A stretch of 64,000 nucleotides of DNA from Caryophanales bacterium UBA2289 (GCA_002345505.1 DDWJ01000018.1:77535-141534), one strand, 5' to 3'; positions 9,616-18,215 are shown, counted from the stretch's first letter. The notes: generated by a model not told the origin, from the letters alone. Translations and numbers: made by a program.

Positions 9616-10131
9616 TTATTTTCTAACCTTGACTTGATATGCGATTTCATTTCTTCTGAACATACCTGGTATAAACGGTGGTTGATATCTCAAAACCAAT
9701 CTGTTTGAAACAATATCATAATTATTTTCTTCTAAGTATTTTCTTAATGATTTATCATTCTTATTAAAGTTTTCATCGGTCCAATTACCATTAAATCTTA
9801 TGACCGCATAAACTGATTTCTCAAATTTATTAATAAAGACTTCATCTTTTGTGGGTTTAGGTACTGATGATTGATCATACTTAGAAGGGACATAAAATCC
9901 CGTTACTAATTTACCTTCTTCTTCATAACTTACGACTGGAGTTGTCATTGATATTTTTTGTTTTTGATCGTTTTCTCCAGAAATATAATTAAACACCGAA
10001 TTAAAACCAGAATCTCTTCTATCATTGATAATGGTTTTAGTAGAAGCTAATAGGATTTCATCATATTCTCTAAGTTCAATATTTTTTTCTTTTATTAACA
10101 CTTTATATTTTATCGTTTCAAATAAAGCCAT
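9616..10131 (-). CDS. SOUL family heme-binding protein
   Basis: A 171-residue SOUL/HBP-family protein; relatives bind heme or other tetrapyrroles, usually in the cytoplasm. The family hallmark KISMTTPVV is present in the middle, and the tail LRYQPPFIPGMFRRNEIAY is typical. I chose ATG 10131 because AAGGTGA lies just upstream and the alternative upstream start (10158) runs into the preceding gene. It is the second gene of a three-gene minus-strand operon (aldo/keto reductase, SOUL, tocopherol-cyclase-like), with 20- and 26-base gaps. The grouping hints at a tetrapyrrole or lipid-related role, but that is only inference. Confidence 0.85.
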   Translation of the reverse strand: MALFETIKYKVLIKEKNIELREYDEILLASTKTIINDRRDSGFNSVFNYISGENDQKQKISMTTPVVSYEEEGKLVTGFYVPSKYDQSSVPKPTKDEVFINKFEKSVYAVIRFNGNWTDENFNKNDKSLRKYLEENNYDIVSNRLVLRYQPPFIPGMFRRNEIAYQVKVRK

Positions 10132-10151
10132 AATTTCACCTTTTTCTTTTT

Positions 10152-11081
10152 TTACCAAGGGGTGTAAAGATTTTTAATATAATCATCATATAAAGTTTCT
10201 AATTTCTCGTGTTTTTCTTTAGATAAAATAAAATGCGAAACTTTTACATTATCCTCTAATTGAGAGATGTTTTTTATACCAGGAATAACACAAGTAACTG
10301 CTTTAAAATCAAGAATAAACCTTAAACTTGATTTTACTATATCTGTACCAACAATGCTTTTAACTTGCTCAATAATCTTCATTCTAGTTTCGATTACTTC
10401 TTTTGTCCATCTCTTTCTTATTCCCGTAAAATTAGTCAACTCATTATACTTACCGCTTAACCAACCTGAATCAAGCGGTACTTTTATCATAAGTAGAATA
10501 CCTTTTTCATACACTTTATTAAAATGCACCTTTGGACTCTGATGAATTACATTAAACATCAGTTCAATTACATCTACATCATCATTTTCTAAAACAATTT
10601 GCAATTCTTCTGGAGTATCAATGCTCACGCCAAAATGATTAATCAACTTTTCTGCTTTTAATCTTCTAAGTTCATCATATACTGGGTGATCTTTAAAAAG
10701 CATTTCTCTTGGTGGATTATGAAGAATAACACTGTCTAAATAATCAGTCTGAAGTCTTTTTAAAGATTCATTAACTGATTTTTCAATCCTCTCGATAGAA
10801 AAATCCGTATTTCCTTGATCATCATGTCCAAACTTTGAATTAATAAATACTTTTTCTCTACTTCCTTTTAAAGCTTTGCCCAATATTCTTTCACTATTGC
10901 CATGACCATAGTTAGGTGCAGTATCAAATAAACTCACACCCATCTTCAAAGCTTCTCGAACTAAACCGATACCCTCTGATTCATCACCGAAATCGAAATC
11001 AATGTTATTTCCAAGTTGCCAAGAACCAAAAGAAATCTCTGATATTAAAAAATCAATTCTTTTTGGGTTGTTATATTTCAT
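10152..11081 (-). CDS. Aldo/keto reductase
   Basis: An NADPH-dependent oxidoreductase of the aldo/keto reductase family, 309 residues with a TIM-barrel layout. The catalytic tetrad elements are visible: Asp and Tyr in LFDTAPNYGHG, Lys in INSKFG and His in VILHNPP. The start at ATG 11081 is preceded by GGAGGTAATAAG. An upstream start at 11138 would translate through a terminator hairpin and was rejected. It is the first gene of a minus-strand operon with the SOUL and tocopherol-cyclase-like genes. The substrate cannot be inferred. Confidence 0.88.
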   Translation of the reverse strand: MKYNNPKRIDFLISEISFGSWQLGNNIDFDFGDESEGIGLVREALKMGVSLFDTAPNYGHGNSERILGKALKGSREKVFINSKFGHDDQGNTDFSIERIEKSVNESLKRLQTDYLDSVILHNPPREMLFKDHPVYDELRRLKAEKLINHFGVSIDTPEELQIVLENDDVDVIELMFNVIHQSPKVHFNKVYEKGILLMIKVPLDSGWLSGKYNELTNFTGIRKRWTKEVIETRMKIIEQVKSIVGTDIVKSSLRFILDFKAVTCVIPGIKNISQLEDNVKVSHFILSKEKHEKLETLYDDYIKNLYTPW

Positions 11082-11103
11082 CTTATTACCTCCATATAAA
11101 CAT

Positions 11104-11129
11104 AAAACTACTGTTATTCCAGTAGTTTT
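11104..11129 (-). terminator. Terminator between 11143-11538 gene and aldo/keto reductase
   Basis: A perfect 10-bp stem, AAAACTACTG (11104-11113) with CAGTAGTTTT (11120-11129), has a 6-nt loop. It ends the minus-strand gene on its right and separates it from the aldo/keto reductase operon. Confidence 0.8.
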
Positions 11130-11142
11130 ATCTGTCAAAATA

Positions 11143-11538
11143 TTATTCTGTAAATATTTTTATTTCGCGTAAGCCTTTTACTTCTTTTTCAAAGAAATCC
11201 ATAGCATTTCTTAAATTGTTTTTATGATAAGGATATACTTTCGTTTGGTTTAACTTCATGAAATTATTGAGGTTTTCCCAATGAGTATAACCTGTATTCT
11301 TTAAATCTTTATGTTTGTTGCTGAGAATAAAATAGATAAAATCTCTACCTTTATATCGGTGATTTTTTCTTTTACGTCTTCCGTATTGTTCAAGTAAACT
11401 TTTCAAATCTCTAGCAGCGCCCATATAATCCTCTGCTTGATATTTTTCTTCCATAGACATTAGTGAAATATAGTTTACTTTCTCGTTACTGCTTTCTTTT
11501 TTCGCAAAAAGCGATTTAAATTTTTCTAATACATTCAT
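11143..11538 (-). CDS. Hypothetical cytoplasmic protein
   Basis: I do not recognise this 131-residue protein. It is basic in the middle (an RRKRKNHRYKGRDF segment) and has no membrane segment or signal. Tryptophan and aromatic residues in the C-terminal half suggest a folded domain. ATG 11538 is preferred because AAGGATC lies upstream; an earlier in-frame start at 11565 has no ribosome site. It is a single gene with its own terminator. Confidence 0.6.
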   Translation of the reverse strand: MNVLEKFKSLFAKKESSNEKVNYISLMSMEEKYQAEDYMGAARDLKSLLEQYGRRKRKNHRYKGRDFIYFILSNKHKDLKNTGYTHWENLNNFMKLNQTKVYPYHKNNLRNAMDFFEKEVKGLREIKIFTE

Positions 11539-11732
11539 TTTGACCAGATCCTTTCTGTTTATCAACTAAGTAGTATTACTTTATATAATAATACTCTAGC
11601 AATCATTTTTCAATGCAATTGATTAATGTTTTACTAAATAAACCATATCGAACTTAGTTTTAATCAAAACAGACTAAAAAAACATATGAAATAAGCAAAT
11701 AAAAAAAATTTAAAAAAGTTTTAAAAAAAATG

Positions 11733-11763
11733 TTGACAAATTATACTACGCATTGTATAGTAT
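11733..11763 (+). promoter_or_regulatory. PadR operon promoter with probable operator
   Basis: A consensus -35 TTGACA (11733-11738) and a -10 TATAGT (11756-11761) are separated by 17 bases. An inverted repeat, ATACTA (11743-11748) with TAGTAT (11758-11763), overlaps the -10. PadR-family repressors often bind such ATAC/GTAT dyads in their own promoters, so autoregulation is likely. Confidence 0.75.
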
Positions 11764-11783
11764 TATGTATAAGGAGGTATTGG

Positions 11784-12086
11784 ATGGATATACAACTAAA
11801 AAAAGGGTTACTAGACTTGATGGTATTAGCTACAATTAAATATGAAGATTCCTACGGATACAAAATAATTCAAGAAATATCAAGCGTTATGGATATCAGC
11901 GAATCTACATTATATCCAATACTTAAAAGACTAGAAAAGCAAAAATTAGTAAATACTTACAACACGACCTATAACTCAAGAATTAGAAAATATTATCAAA
12001 TTAACAAGCAAGGATTAGAAAAATTAAAACAATCAATTGACGACTTTGATGAAATCAATAGAATGTATATGTACATTAAGAGGTAA
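11784..12086 (+). CDS. PadR family transcriptional regulator
   Basis: A 100-residue winged-helix regulator of the short PadR type. The typical GLLDLMVLATIK start, SYGYKIIQEIS and ESTLYPILKRLEKQKLV (recognition helix) are all present. I chose ATG 11784: AAGGAGG at 11771-11777 is well placed, whereas upstream in-frame codons lie inside the promoter. It is the first gene of an operon with DUF1700 and DUF4097 genes, a common Firmicutes arrangement in which the regulator controls the operon, probably in response to envelope or drug stress. Confidence 0.92.
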   Translation: MDIQLKKGLLDLMVLATIKYEDSYGYKIIQEISSVMDISESTLYPILKRLEKQKLVNTYNTTYNSRIRKYYQINKQGLEKLKQSIDDFDEINRMYMYIKR

Positions 12087-12088
12087 AT

Positions 12089-12634
12089 ATGATGAATAAG
12101 AAAGTATTTTTAAACAACTTAAAAAAAGAGTTAAAGTATTACAAAAAGATCAATTCTGAAGAGATAATTTATTACTATGACGAAATGATTCAGGATGCTA
12201 TCGATGAAGGTGGAGATGAAAATCAATTTATTAAAGATTTAGGATCTATTGATACCATCATCGCTAATATCGTTAAAGATGAAGACTTTGTTAGAGACGT
12301 AAAAACATCTAATACAAAATCATTAGGAAATATTGTAAATGGGACAGTAAGAGTAATTAGTTTTATTTGTTACTACTTTGCTTTATTTATCATGACTATT
12401 GTATTTGCTTCAATCTTTATCAGTGGGCTTGGCATGATTTTACAATCAGGAATATATCTCATCTTTGATAATCTGACATCTACTGATCAGTGGGTATTGT
12501 TTGGAGTTATTATCATGGGGTTGGGCATTAGTATTATTGGTTTTTCTCTAATGAACAATATATTTAAAACAACAAAATCAATTAGGTTGTTTATAATTAG
12601 AAAAACCAAAGAAATTTATCGGAAAAAGAGGTAA
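12089..12634 (+). CDS. DUF1700 (HAAS-type) membrane protein
   Basis: A 181-residue protein with an N-terminal helical HAAS/DUF1700 domain (LKKELKYYKKINSEEIIYYY) and two hydrophobic segments in the second half (about residues 88-118 and 130-155). The basic tail suggests a cytoplasmic C-terminus. It follows the PadR gene by 2 bases and precedes the DUF4097 gene by 5, so the three are cotranscribed. In relatives, DUF1700 proteins pair with PadR and DUF4097 proteins in envelope-stress-like modules; the mechanism is not established. Confidence 0.85.
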   Translation: MMNKKVFLNNLKKELKYYKKINSEEIIYYYDEMIQDAIDEGGDENQFIKDLGSIDTIIANIVKDEDFVRDVKTSNTKSLGNIVNGTVRVISFICYYFALFIMTIVFASIFISGLGMILQSGIYLIFDNLTSTDQWVLFGVIIMGLGISIIGFSLMNNIFKTTKSIRLFIIRKTKEIYRKKR

Positions 12635-12639
12635 AAAAA

Positions 12640-13527
12640 ATGAGTAAATTATTAAAATATGGATTAGCCCTCCTTTTAATCGGCTTAGGTGTAGTACTAA
12701 TGATATCGGCTACATCAAACTCAACTGTATTTGGCTTTACAGATGAAAATTATACTTTGCATGAAGAAAGTTATAGTGCTGATGCATTTAATTTAATCGA
12801 CTTTGATTTTCTTAATAGAAAAGTATATGTACTTGAAAGTTCAGATGATGAAATTCATGTTAAATTTTATACACACGAGAAAGATATGCTTGAGTTTACA
12901 GACACTGATAATGAATTAACTATTACTATAGAGAGAAAGTGGTATTACAACATATTTTCTTTTGACATATTCAGCAATAGAGAATTCTTTAAAGTATACT
13001 TGTATCTTCCACAAAATTCATCAGTTGAAAACATGAAAATCTTTTCATCAAATGGTTCGTTGAGTCTAAATGTTAATGATAGTTTTGACTTAATAAATTT
13101 ACGAACATCTAATGGTAGAATTGATATTTTAAACCTTGAAGCTAGCAACATCATTGCGACTTCATCCAACGGCGTCATTAAAATTGATGACTTAACAGTT
13201 TCAGAAAAAATTGATCTTAATACTTCTAATGGCGAAGTCATAATGGATAATATAAACGCGCCAATAATTGAAGCTGATACCTCAAATGGAAAAATCACTG
13301 CAGAAAACATAATAACTAGTGATATAAATCTTGATACTTCTAATGGACATGTTTACTTGTCAATAATCGGCGATAAAGATGATTACAAAGTAACGCTTTC
13401 TACATCAAACGGCGATAAAATATTTGATGGTTTAGAAGTGACGTCAAGTACAATCAATCCTAGCGCTTCAAATTTGATATCTCTTGATTCTTCTAATGGT
13501 GATGTGGAAGTAGAATTTATTGATTAA
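12640..13527 (+). CDS. DUF4097 family beta-repeat protein, membrane-anchored
   Basis: A 295-residue protein with one N-terminal membrane segment (about residues 5-25) and an extracytoplasmic DUF4097 domain. Eight SNG motifs recur about every 20-22 residues (for example RTSNGRIDI, NTSNGEVIM, DTSNGHVYL), as expected for an extended beta-sheet or beta-helix fold. It is the last gene of the PadR operon, with a strong terminator directly after it. The likely role is at the cell surface, possibly sensing or shielding; the function is unproven. Confidence 0.85.
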   Translation: MSKLLKYGLALLLIGLGVVLMISATSNSTVFGFTDENYTLHEESYSADAFNLIDFDFLNRKVYVLESSDDEIHVKFYTHEKDMLEFTDTDNELTITIERKWYYNIFSFDIFSNREFFKVYLYLPQNSSVENMKIFSSNGSLSLNVNDSFDLINLRTSNGRIDILNLEASNIIATSSNGVIKIDDLTVSEKIDLNTSNGEVIMDNINAPIIEADTSNGKITAENIITSDINLDTSNGHVYLSIIGDKDDYKVTLSTSNGDKIFDGLEVTSSTINPSASNLISLDSSNGDVEVEFID

Positions 13528-13544
13528 TTTATAGAAATTATATT

Positions 13545-13590
13545 AATGGTAGTTTATATTCAAAAAAACTACCATTTTTATTTTTTAGAA
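13545..13590 (+). terminator. Terminator of the PadR operon
   Basis: AATGGTAGTTT (13545-13555) pairs with AAACTACCATT (13566-13576), giving an 11-bp stem followed by a long T-rich tail. Confidence 0.9.
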
Positions 13591-13674
13591 TAAATATATT
13601 GATATGATATTTAAAAACACTCTAAAAAAACCGAGAAATATATGATAAAATAGTTTTTACATGAGGTGATATTA

Positions 13675-14313
13675 ATGAGAATCGGAATTATTGGACCTAT
13701 CGGTAGTGGAAAATCAACATTATCACATTTGTTATCTTCATATTATAATGTCCCTATGGTAAAAGAACCGGTTGAAAGCAGCCCGTTTTTACCGCTTTTT
13801 TATGCGGACAAAAAGAAATATTCTTTTATAAGTCAATGTGCATTCTACAGTGAGTTGTTTTTATCTATGTGGCATACGAGAGATGAAGAGTTCTTAATCT
13901 GTGATTCTACAATGTTTTCAAATCTAGTTTTTACTGAGTTATTAAAAAAAGAGGGAATGATGACTGAGGAAGAAGTTGACTTAACCTATAAGGTCGCTGA
14001 AGCTCACATGAAGTTAGTTCCCGAGTTGGATATTCATATAGTTTTAGTCAGAAATGAAGAAAGTTTATTCGATAACGTCAGAAAAAGATCAAGACATCTT
14101 GAAAAAGGACAATATGACTACTTGAAGTTTCATTATAAGAATTATTCTGCCGTTTTAGATAGTATATTTGAAAAATATAGTATTCCAAAAGAAAAGATTC
14201 TATATTTAAAGGTTGATGATATGTTTAACCAATTGCATTTTAATGAACTAGTTAAACAGATAGAAGAAAAATTTCATAAATCGATGCATCAACAACAATC
14301 TTTAAAACTATAA
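13675..14313 (+). CDS. Deoxynucleoside kinase
   Basis: A 212-residue kinase of the dCK/dGK family that phosphorylates deoxynucleosides in the salvage pathway. A P-loop GPIGSGKST begins at residue 6. The segment with MVKEPVESSPFL and the RSRHLEKGQ lid region follow as in dGK/dAK enzymes of Firmicutes and mollicutes. ATG 13675 is preferred over GTG 13666 because the AGGTGA ribosome site overlaps the latter. The gene stands alone with its own terminator. Whether it prefers dG, dA or dC cannot be read here. Confidence 0.9.
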   Translation: MRIGIIGPIGSGKSTLSHLLSSYYNVPMVKEPVESSPFLPLFYADKKKYSFISQCAFYSELFLSMWHTRDEEFLICDSTMFSNLVFTELLKKEGMMTEEEVDLTYKVAEAHMKLVPELDIHIVLVRNEESLFDNVRKRSRHLEKGQYDYLKFHYKNYSAVLDSIFEKYSIPKEKILYLKVDDMFNQLHFNELVKQIEEKFHKSMHQQQSLKL

Positions 14314-14324
14314 CAGAAAAAAAT

Positions 14325-14364
14325 AAATCGTTTAATCCAAATTAGGGTTAAGCGATTTTTTTAT
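14325..14364. terminator. Terminator after deoxynucleoside kinase
   Basis: AAATCGTTTAATCC (14325-14338) pairs imperfectly with GGGTTAAGCGATTT (14345-14358), followed by a T run. The next gene converges from the right and could share it. Confidence 0.7.
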
Positions 14365-14376
14365 TGTTTTCTCATT

Positions 14377-15396
14377 TTAGAACTTATTACATACCCCATT
14401 GATAATACGTTTATCACAAATGCATTCTGCGTCAACACTGATAAGTTCAATGTCATTAGAAATAAAACCTGGTTTAGGTGTCTCACTTAACGGACCAGCA
14501 GATGACAAGTATTTTTTTGCATCATCACTAAATATTGTGATTGTATTAGCGTTCTTTCCATATTTGTTTTGTACTAAAACTGCACCAATAAAATTAGCGC
14601 CACTGGATACTCCAACACCAAGTCCTAGTTTTTTAGCTAGCAAATTAGCCATGAGTATTGCATCACCATCATCTACTACTAGAACTTCATCTAATTCATT
14701 CATTTTTACTATCTCTGGTAAAAAACCATCCCCAATACCTTGAATACGATGTTTAGTTCCAGGAATACCAGTTGTCATAAAAGCAGATTGGGCCGGTTCC
14801 AAAGGAAATACTTTTACATCCGGATATTTTCTTTTAAATCTTTTTTTAACACCCATAATCGTTCCGCCGGTTCCGACTCCTGCCACAAAACAATGCGGTT
14901 CAATTCCTAGTTTATCCAATTGAGTACAAATCTCTAAGCCTGTAGTCAAAAAATGAGCTTCTACATTATAAGGATTAATAAATTGTTGGGGACGAAAGCC
15001 ACCATTATTCGCTGCGAACTCATCAGCTAGTCTAACACATCCAGAGAATCCTCCTTCTTCATAGGTTACTTCATGCAAAATAGCTCCGTAACTTTTAATT
15101 AGCTGTTTTCTTTCACTAGACATCCACTCAGGCATAAAAATATGCACTGGGTGTCCATACATCGCGCCTAAGGCCGCAAAGGCAATACCGGTGTTTCCGC
15201 TTGTAGCCTCTACTATTGGCATGTCTTTCCTTAAAGTACCATCCTTATAAGATTCAGAAATAATATGCTTAGCAATTCTATCTTTAATCGATCCTGTTAA
15301 ATTATAATATTCTGCTTTAGCATATATTACTCGTTCTTCGCCTTTATACTTATAATTGATAATCAAAAGTGGGGTATTTCCAATCATATTGTTCAT
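14377..15396 (-). CDS. Cysteine synthase family PLP enzyme with Cys-containing tail
   Basis: A fold-type II PLP enzyme of the cysteine synthase / cystathionine beta-synthase family, 339 residues. The PLP lysine is in NLTGSIKDR (Lys38); the substrate loop EATSGNTG and the phosphate-binding GTGGT are intact. It probably makes cysteine from O-acetylserine and sulfide. ATG 15396 is chosen because GAGGTACTG lies upstream; the longer open frame to 15552 covers a leader hairpin. The C-terminus has an unusual short extension with three cysteines (CICDK and VCNKF), possibly metal-binding or redox-active. It is monocistronic. Confidence 0.88.
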   Translation of the reverse strand: MNNMIGNTPLLIINYKYKGEERVIYAKAEYYNLTGSIKDRIAKHIISESYKDGTLRKDMPIVEATSGNTGIAFAALGAMYGHPVHIFMPEWMSSERKQLIKSYGAILHEVTYEEGGFSGCVRLADEFAANNGGFRPQQFINPYNVEAHFLTTGLEICTQLDKLGIEPHCFVAGVGTGGTIMGVKKRFKRKYPDVKVFPLEPAQSAFMTTGIPGTKHRIQGIGDGFLPEIVKMNELDEVLVVDDGDAILMANLLAKKLGLGVGVSSGANFIGAVLVQNKYGKNANTITIFSDDAKKYLSSAGPLSETPKPGFISNDIELISVDAECICDKRIINGVCNKF

Positions 15397-15493
15397 TTTC
15401 AGTACCTCATTATATATTATATATAACAATTTTATCAAATAACTTCTTAAATAAAAGCATGTTCTTAAAAAATGTTTTCTTCCCCTTAAAAAT

Positions 15494-15515
15494 GCACGCC
15501 AGTAATGTAGCGTGC
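15494..15515. promoter_or_regulatory. GC-rich hairpin upstream of cysteine synthase
   Basis: GCACGC (15494-15499) pairs with GCGTGC (15510-15515), a 6-bp GC-rich stem in very AT-rich DNA. On the minus strand it is followed by ATTTTTAAGG and lies about 100 bases before the cysteine synthase start, so it could be an attenuator in its leader. It does not match the T-box or SAM riboswitch cores I know. Confidence 0.35.
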
Positions 15516-15608
15516 TAATACACCAAAAGAGACTCAAAAAAAATAATGCCAATAAAACTTAACTTTTGTGCGTTTATTATGATGAAAGGGAAAAAGAGGT
15601 GAAAAAAT

Positions 15609-17204
15609 ATGAAAAAATTTCTCTTATTAGTAACATTGTTATTTGTTGGAATGGGCTTAGTAGCTTGTTCTGATACGGAAGAAGTGGAATACTCAGATTA
15701 CACATACTTGTCTTTAGAAATGAATCCAGCAGTTGACTTCGTTCTAGATGCAGAAGAAAAAGTCTTGACATACAGATTTAGAAATGAAGAAGCTGAAGTT
15801 ATCGCAGCTGGTCTCGATTTAGTTGGCAAAAACTATGAAGAAGCTTTACATCTTTATTTAAATGCGGCTATAGAAACTGGTTATATCGATACCGACAGAA
15901 ATGACAATGCTGTAATGATTCAAGCTGGAGGCAAAGAAGATTCAGTTAACAATCAATTTATGGTTCAAGTACAAACTAAACTTCAAACATTTTTCCAAGA
16001 AAATGCTATCGGAGCAGTAGTTCTAAAAAATGAAGAAGTTGACGAAGAAGCTAAAGAATTGGTAGATACTTACGAAGTAACATATGGTTTTGCGAAAATG
16101 GTATTAGCTTATATGGAAGCCAATGAAGATGCTGTTTTAGAAACTGTTATCGAAATGGAACCAAAAGATTTAATGACAGACTTCGTATCTGAAGCAAATC
16201 AATACCGTGATCGTTATCAAAACCAGATTGAAGCAGGTGCTCAAGCTGTTAAAGATGAACTAGTTGAAGCTTTGCAAGCTAAGGTTCAAGCGCATCGTCA
16301 AGCAGTTTTAGACGAAACTGCAACACAACCAGATATGACTGGAGTTAAAGAAAATTATCTAGAAAATTTTGAAACCTTGCAAACTCAATATAGAGCAAGA
16401 AATCAAACTAGACTTCAACAAGCAAAAGAAAAAGTTTCAGAAAATGCTCCTATGTACTTCTCAGTTGATATCAATCCTAGCGTTGACTTCATAGTTGATG
16501 GCAATGGCTATGTATTAACTTATATGTTAAAAAATGAAGAAGCTGAAGTTGTTGCTGCCGGATTACAACTTGAAGGATTACAATTCCAAGAAGCTTTGAG
16601 ACTTTACTTAAATGCTGCAGTTCAGACTGGTTATATCGATGTTGAAAGAGCTGATAATGCCGTAATGATTCAAAATGCTGGTATTAATCAAGAACTAGAA
16701 AATGCCTTCATGAATCAAACACAGACTATGATGCAAAATTTCTTCTATGAAAATGCTATCGGTGCAGTTGTTATGCAAAAACATGAGGTTGATCCAGAAA
16801 TCGTAGCCTTTGCTGAAGAATATGATCTTAGTTATGGATTTGCGAAATTAGTATTAGCTTATTTAGCTACTGATGAAACATTAGTTCTTGAAGATGTCTT
16901 ATTATTAACTTCAAAAGAAATAATTGATTTACTTGGTATCGAATGTGAAGCTTACATGAATCAATACCGTAATCAAGTTGAAGCTGGTGCTCAAGCTATT
17001 AAAGACGAGTTAGTTGAAGCATTACAAGCAAAGATACAAAATCACTTTAATGCCGTTGAAAATGGTCAAAAATCACAACCTGACATTAGTGGTTTAAAGC
17101 AAATGTATATGGCTGATTACGAAAACATGCATTCTCAATATGTAAACAGAAATCAATTACGTTTACAAGAAGCAAAAGCCAATCAAAGTAATAAAACTGA
17201 ATAA
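15609..17204 (+). CDS. Lipoprotein with two tandem RsgI-like domains
   Basis: A 531-residue lipoprotein (lipobox LVAC, Cys20) built from two copies of a roughly 250-residue unit. The first has an Asn39-Pro40 pair in LEMNPAVDF; the second has Asn289-Pro290 in DINPSVDF, exactly 250 residues later. The sequence around each (LEMNPAVDFVLDAEEKVLTY, then a segment with GYID) resembles the extracytoplasmic middle domain of the anti-sigma factor RsgI, which cleaves itself at Asn-Pro. Each unit ends in a Gln/Ala-rich helical part. There is no transmembrane or cytoplasmic anti-sigma domain and no sigma gene nearby, so this is an outside-only version. Its role is unknown. Confidence 0.75.
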   Translation: MKKFLLLVTLLFVGMGLVACSDTEEVEYSDYTYLSLEMNPAVDFVLDAEEKVLTYRFRNEEAEVIAAGLDLVGKNYEEALHLYLNAAIETGYIDTDRNDNAVMIQAGGKEDSVNNQFMVQVQTKLQTFFQENAIGAVVLKNEEVDEEAKELVDTYEVTYGFAKMVLAYMEANEDAVLETVIEMEPKDLMTDFVSEANQYRDRYQNQIEAGAQAVKDELVEALQAKVQAHRQAVLDETATQPDMTGVKENYLENFETLQTQYRARNQTRLQQAKEKVSENAPMYFSVDINPSVDFIVDGNGYVLTYMLKNEEAEVVAAGLQLEGLQFQEALRLYLNAAVQTGYIDVERADNAVMIQNAGINQELENAFMNQTQTMMQNFFYENAIGAVVMQKHEVDPEIVAFAEEYDLSYGFAKLVLAYLATDETLVLEDVLLLTSKEIIDLLGIECEAYMNQYRNQVEAGAQAIKDELVEALQAKIQNHFNAVENGQKSQPDISGLKQMYMADYENMHSQYVNRNQLRLQEAKANQSNKTE

Positions 17205-17260
17205 ATTTAAATCTCCTTGATCTTGATTAAAAGATCGAATTTAAATCCCCTATTTTTTGA

Positions 17261-17295
17261 AGAAAAGCACTCATGATTTCTCTGAGTGCTTTTCT
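17261..17295. terminator. Bidirectional terminator
   Basis: A perfect 13-bp stem, AGAAAAGCACTCA (17261-17273) with TGAGTGCTTTTCT (17283-17295), lies between two convergent genes. A second, weaker hairpin, GATCTT/AAGATC (about 17219-17236), precedes it. Confidence 0.9.
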
Positions 17296-17316
17296 TTATT
17301 TACAAATTTTTTACAT

Positions 17317-18098
17317 CTATTCTTCTCTTTCCAAAAGTGTGTATCCTCTTGTATTCTCCAATATTATTCGTTCAACATCTGTATCAGACAAGGAATACTG
17401 ACTGGATCCACCAAACTCAAACTTATAGTTTAAATTTTCATTTGTACTATTGTTATAAAAATTAATGATTAAACCTTTTCTAAGTTCCCAGCTTAACCCT
17501 AAACAAAAACCTTTAAGCCAAAATCCATCTAGATCTATGAAGTACTTCCACTTGGAAAAACTTTCTTCAACATCTTCCAACGTCACAGTCTCATAATATT
17601 CAGAAAAAATCAAAACGTTAGAATAATTATTCTCTTCCGTTTTATCGTTAATATATGATACTTGAATATCGTAAGAGCGATCTTTTGTAGTAATTAAAAA
17701 ATTCAGCCATATTACATTATCTTTTAATAAACTTTCAAAATCTTCGACAATCGTCTTATAAATATCACGATATGTTTTTACTAAACTTTCATTTAACTCT
17801 GTATCCTCGTTTATTTGAAACCAAAACCTGAAGTTCCAACCAGCTGTGCTTGATGAACTTGCATTTGTGATGAATGGTAATAATTCTGTCTCTTCAGGAA
17901 AATATTCTTGATAATTTTCTTGGTAAGCTAAAAACACTGTTACTAATTCATCACTGCTGCACTCAGTTGATTCATCATCATCTTGAATTTTAAGAATACA
18001 TTCTTCTAAATCGGTAAGATCATAATTCATCTTCAAACTATTACATCCCAAAAGGTTTCCAAGTAAATAAACAAACAAAACTATCAGACTTTTTTCAC
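17317..18098 (-). CDS. Lipoprotein of unknown function, start shifted out of frame
   Basis: The body (open from 18078) encodes about 250 residues with no family I recognise; it is acidic, with an early Asp/Glu/Ser-rich stretch. The N-terminus reads as the second half of a lipoprotein signal ending LLGC, but no start codon with a ribosome site is in frame. GTG 18096-18098, behind GGGAGAG, is in the wrong frame by one base. Adding one A to the A6 run at 18090-18095 would restore a textbook signal beginning MKKSLIVLF. So the gene carries a one-base deletion in a homopolymer: phase variation, decay or a sequencing error. Convergent with the RsgI-like lipoprotein gene. Confidence 0.6.
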
Positions 18099-18215
18099 AT
18101 TACTCTCCCGTTTTTTATAAGACATCTAAGTAAATAACACTGAACAATTATAACATTATAAAAAAACATATGCAAACAGGCAAATAAAACTAATTTTTAT
18201 TTAAGTCAAAAAAAT

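Noticed and set aside
11082..11138. Longer start of the aldo/keto reductase
   Set aside because: It would run through the terminator hairpin of the next gene and has a worse ribosome site than ATG 11081.
12945..13310. Minus-strand frame opposite the DUF4097 gene
   Set aside because: It mirrors the repeated SNG-encoding DNA and lacks any start signals.
15420..15550. T-box or SAM riboswitch upstream of cysteine synthase
   Set aside because: No T-box core sequence or SAM riboswitch stem is present; only a short GC-rich hairpin is seen.
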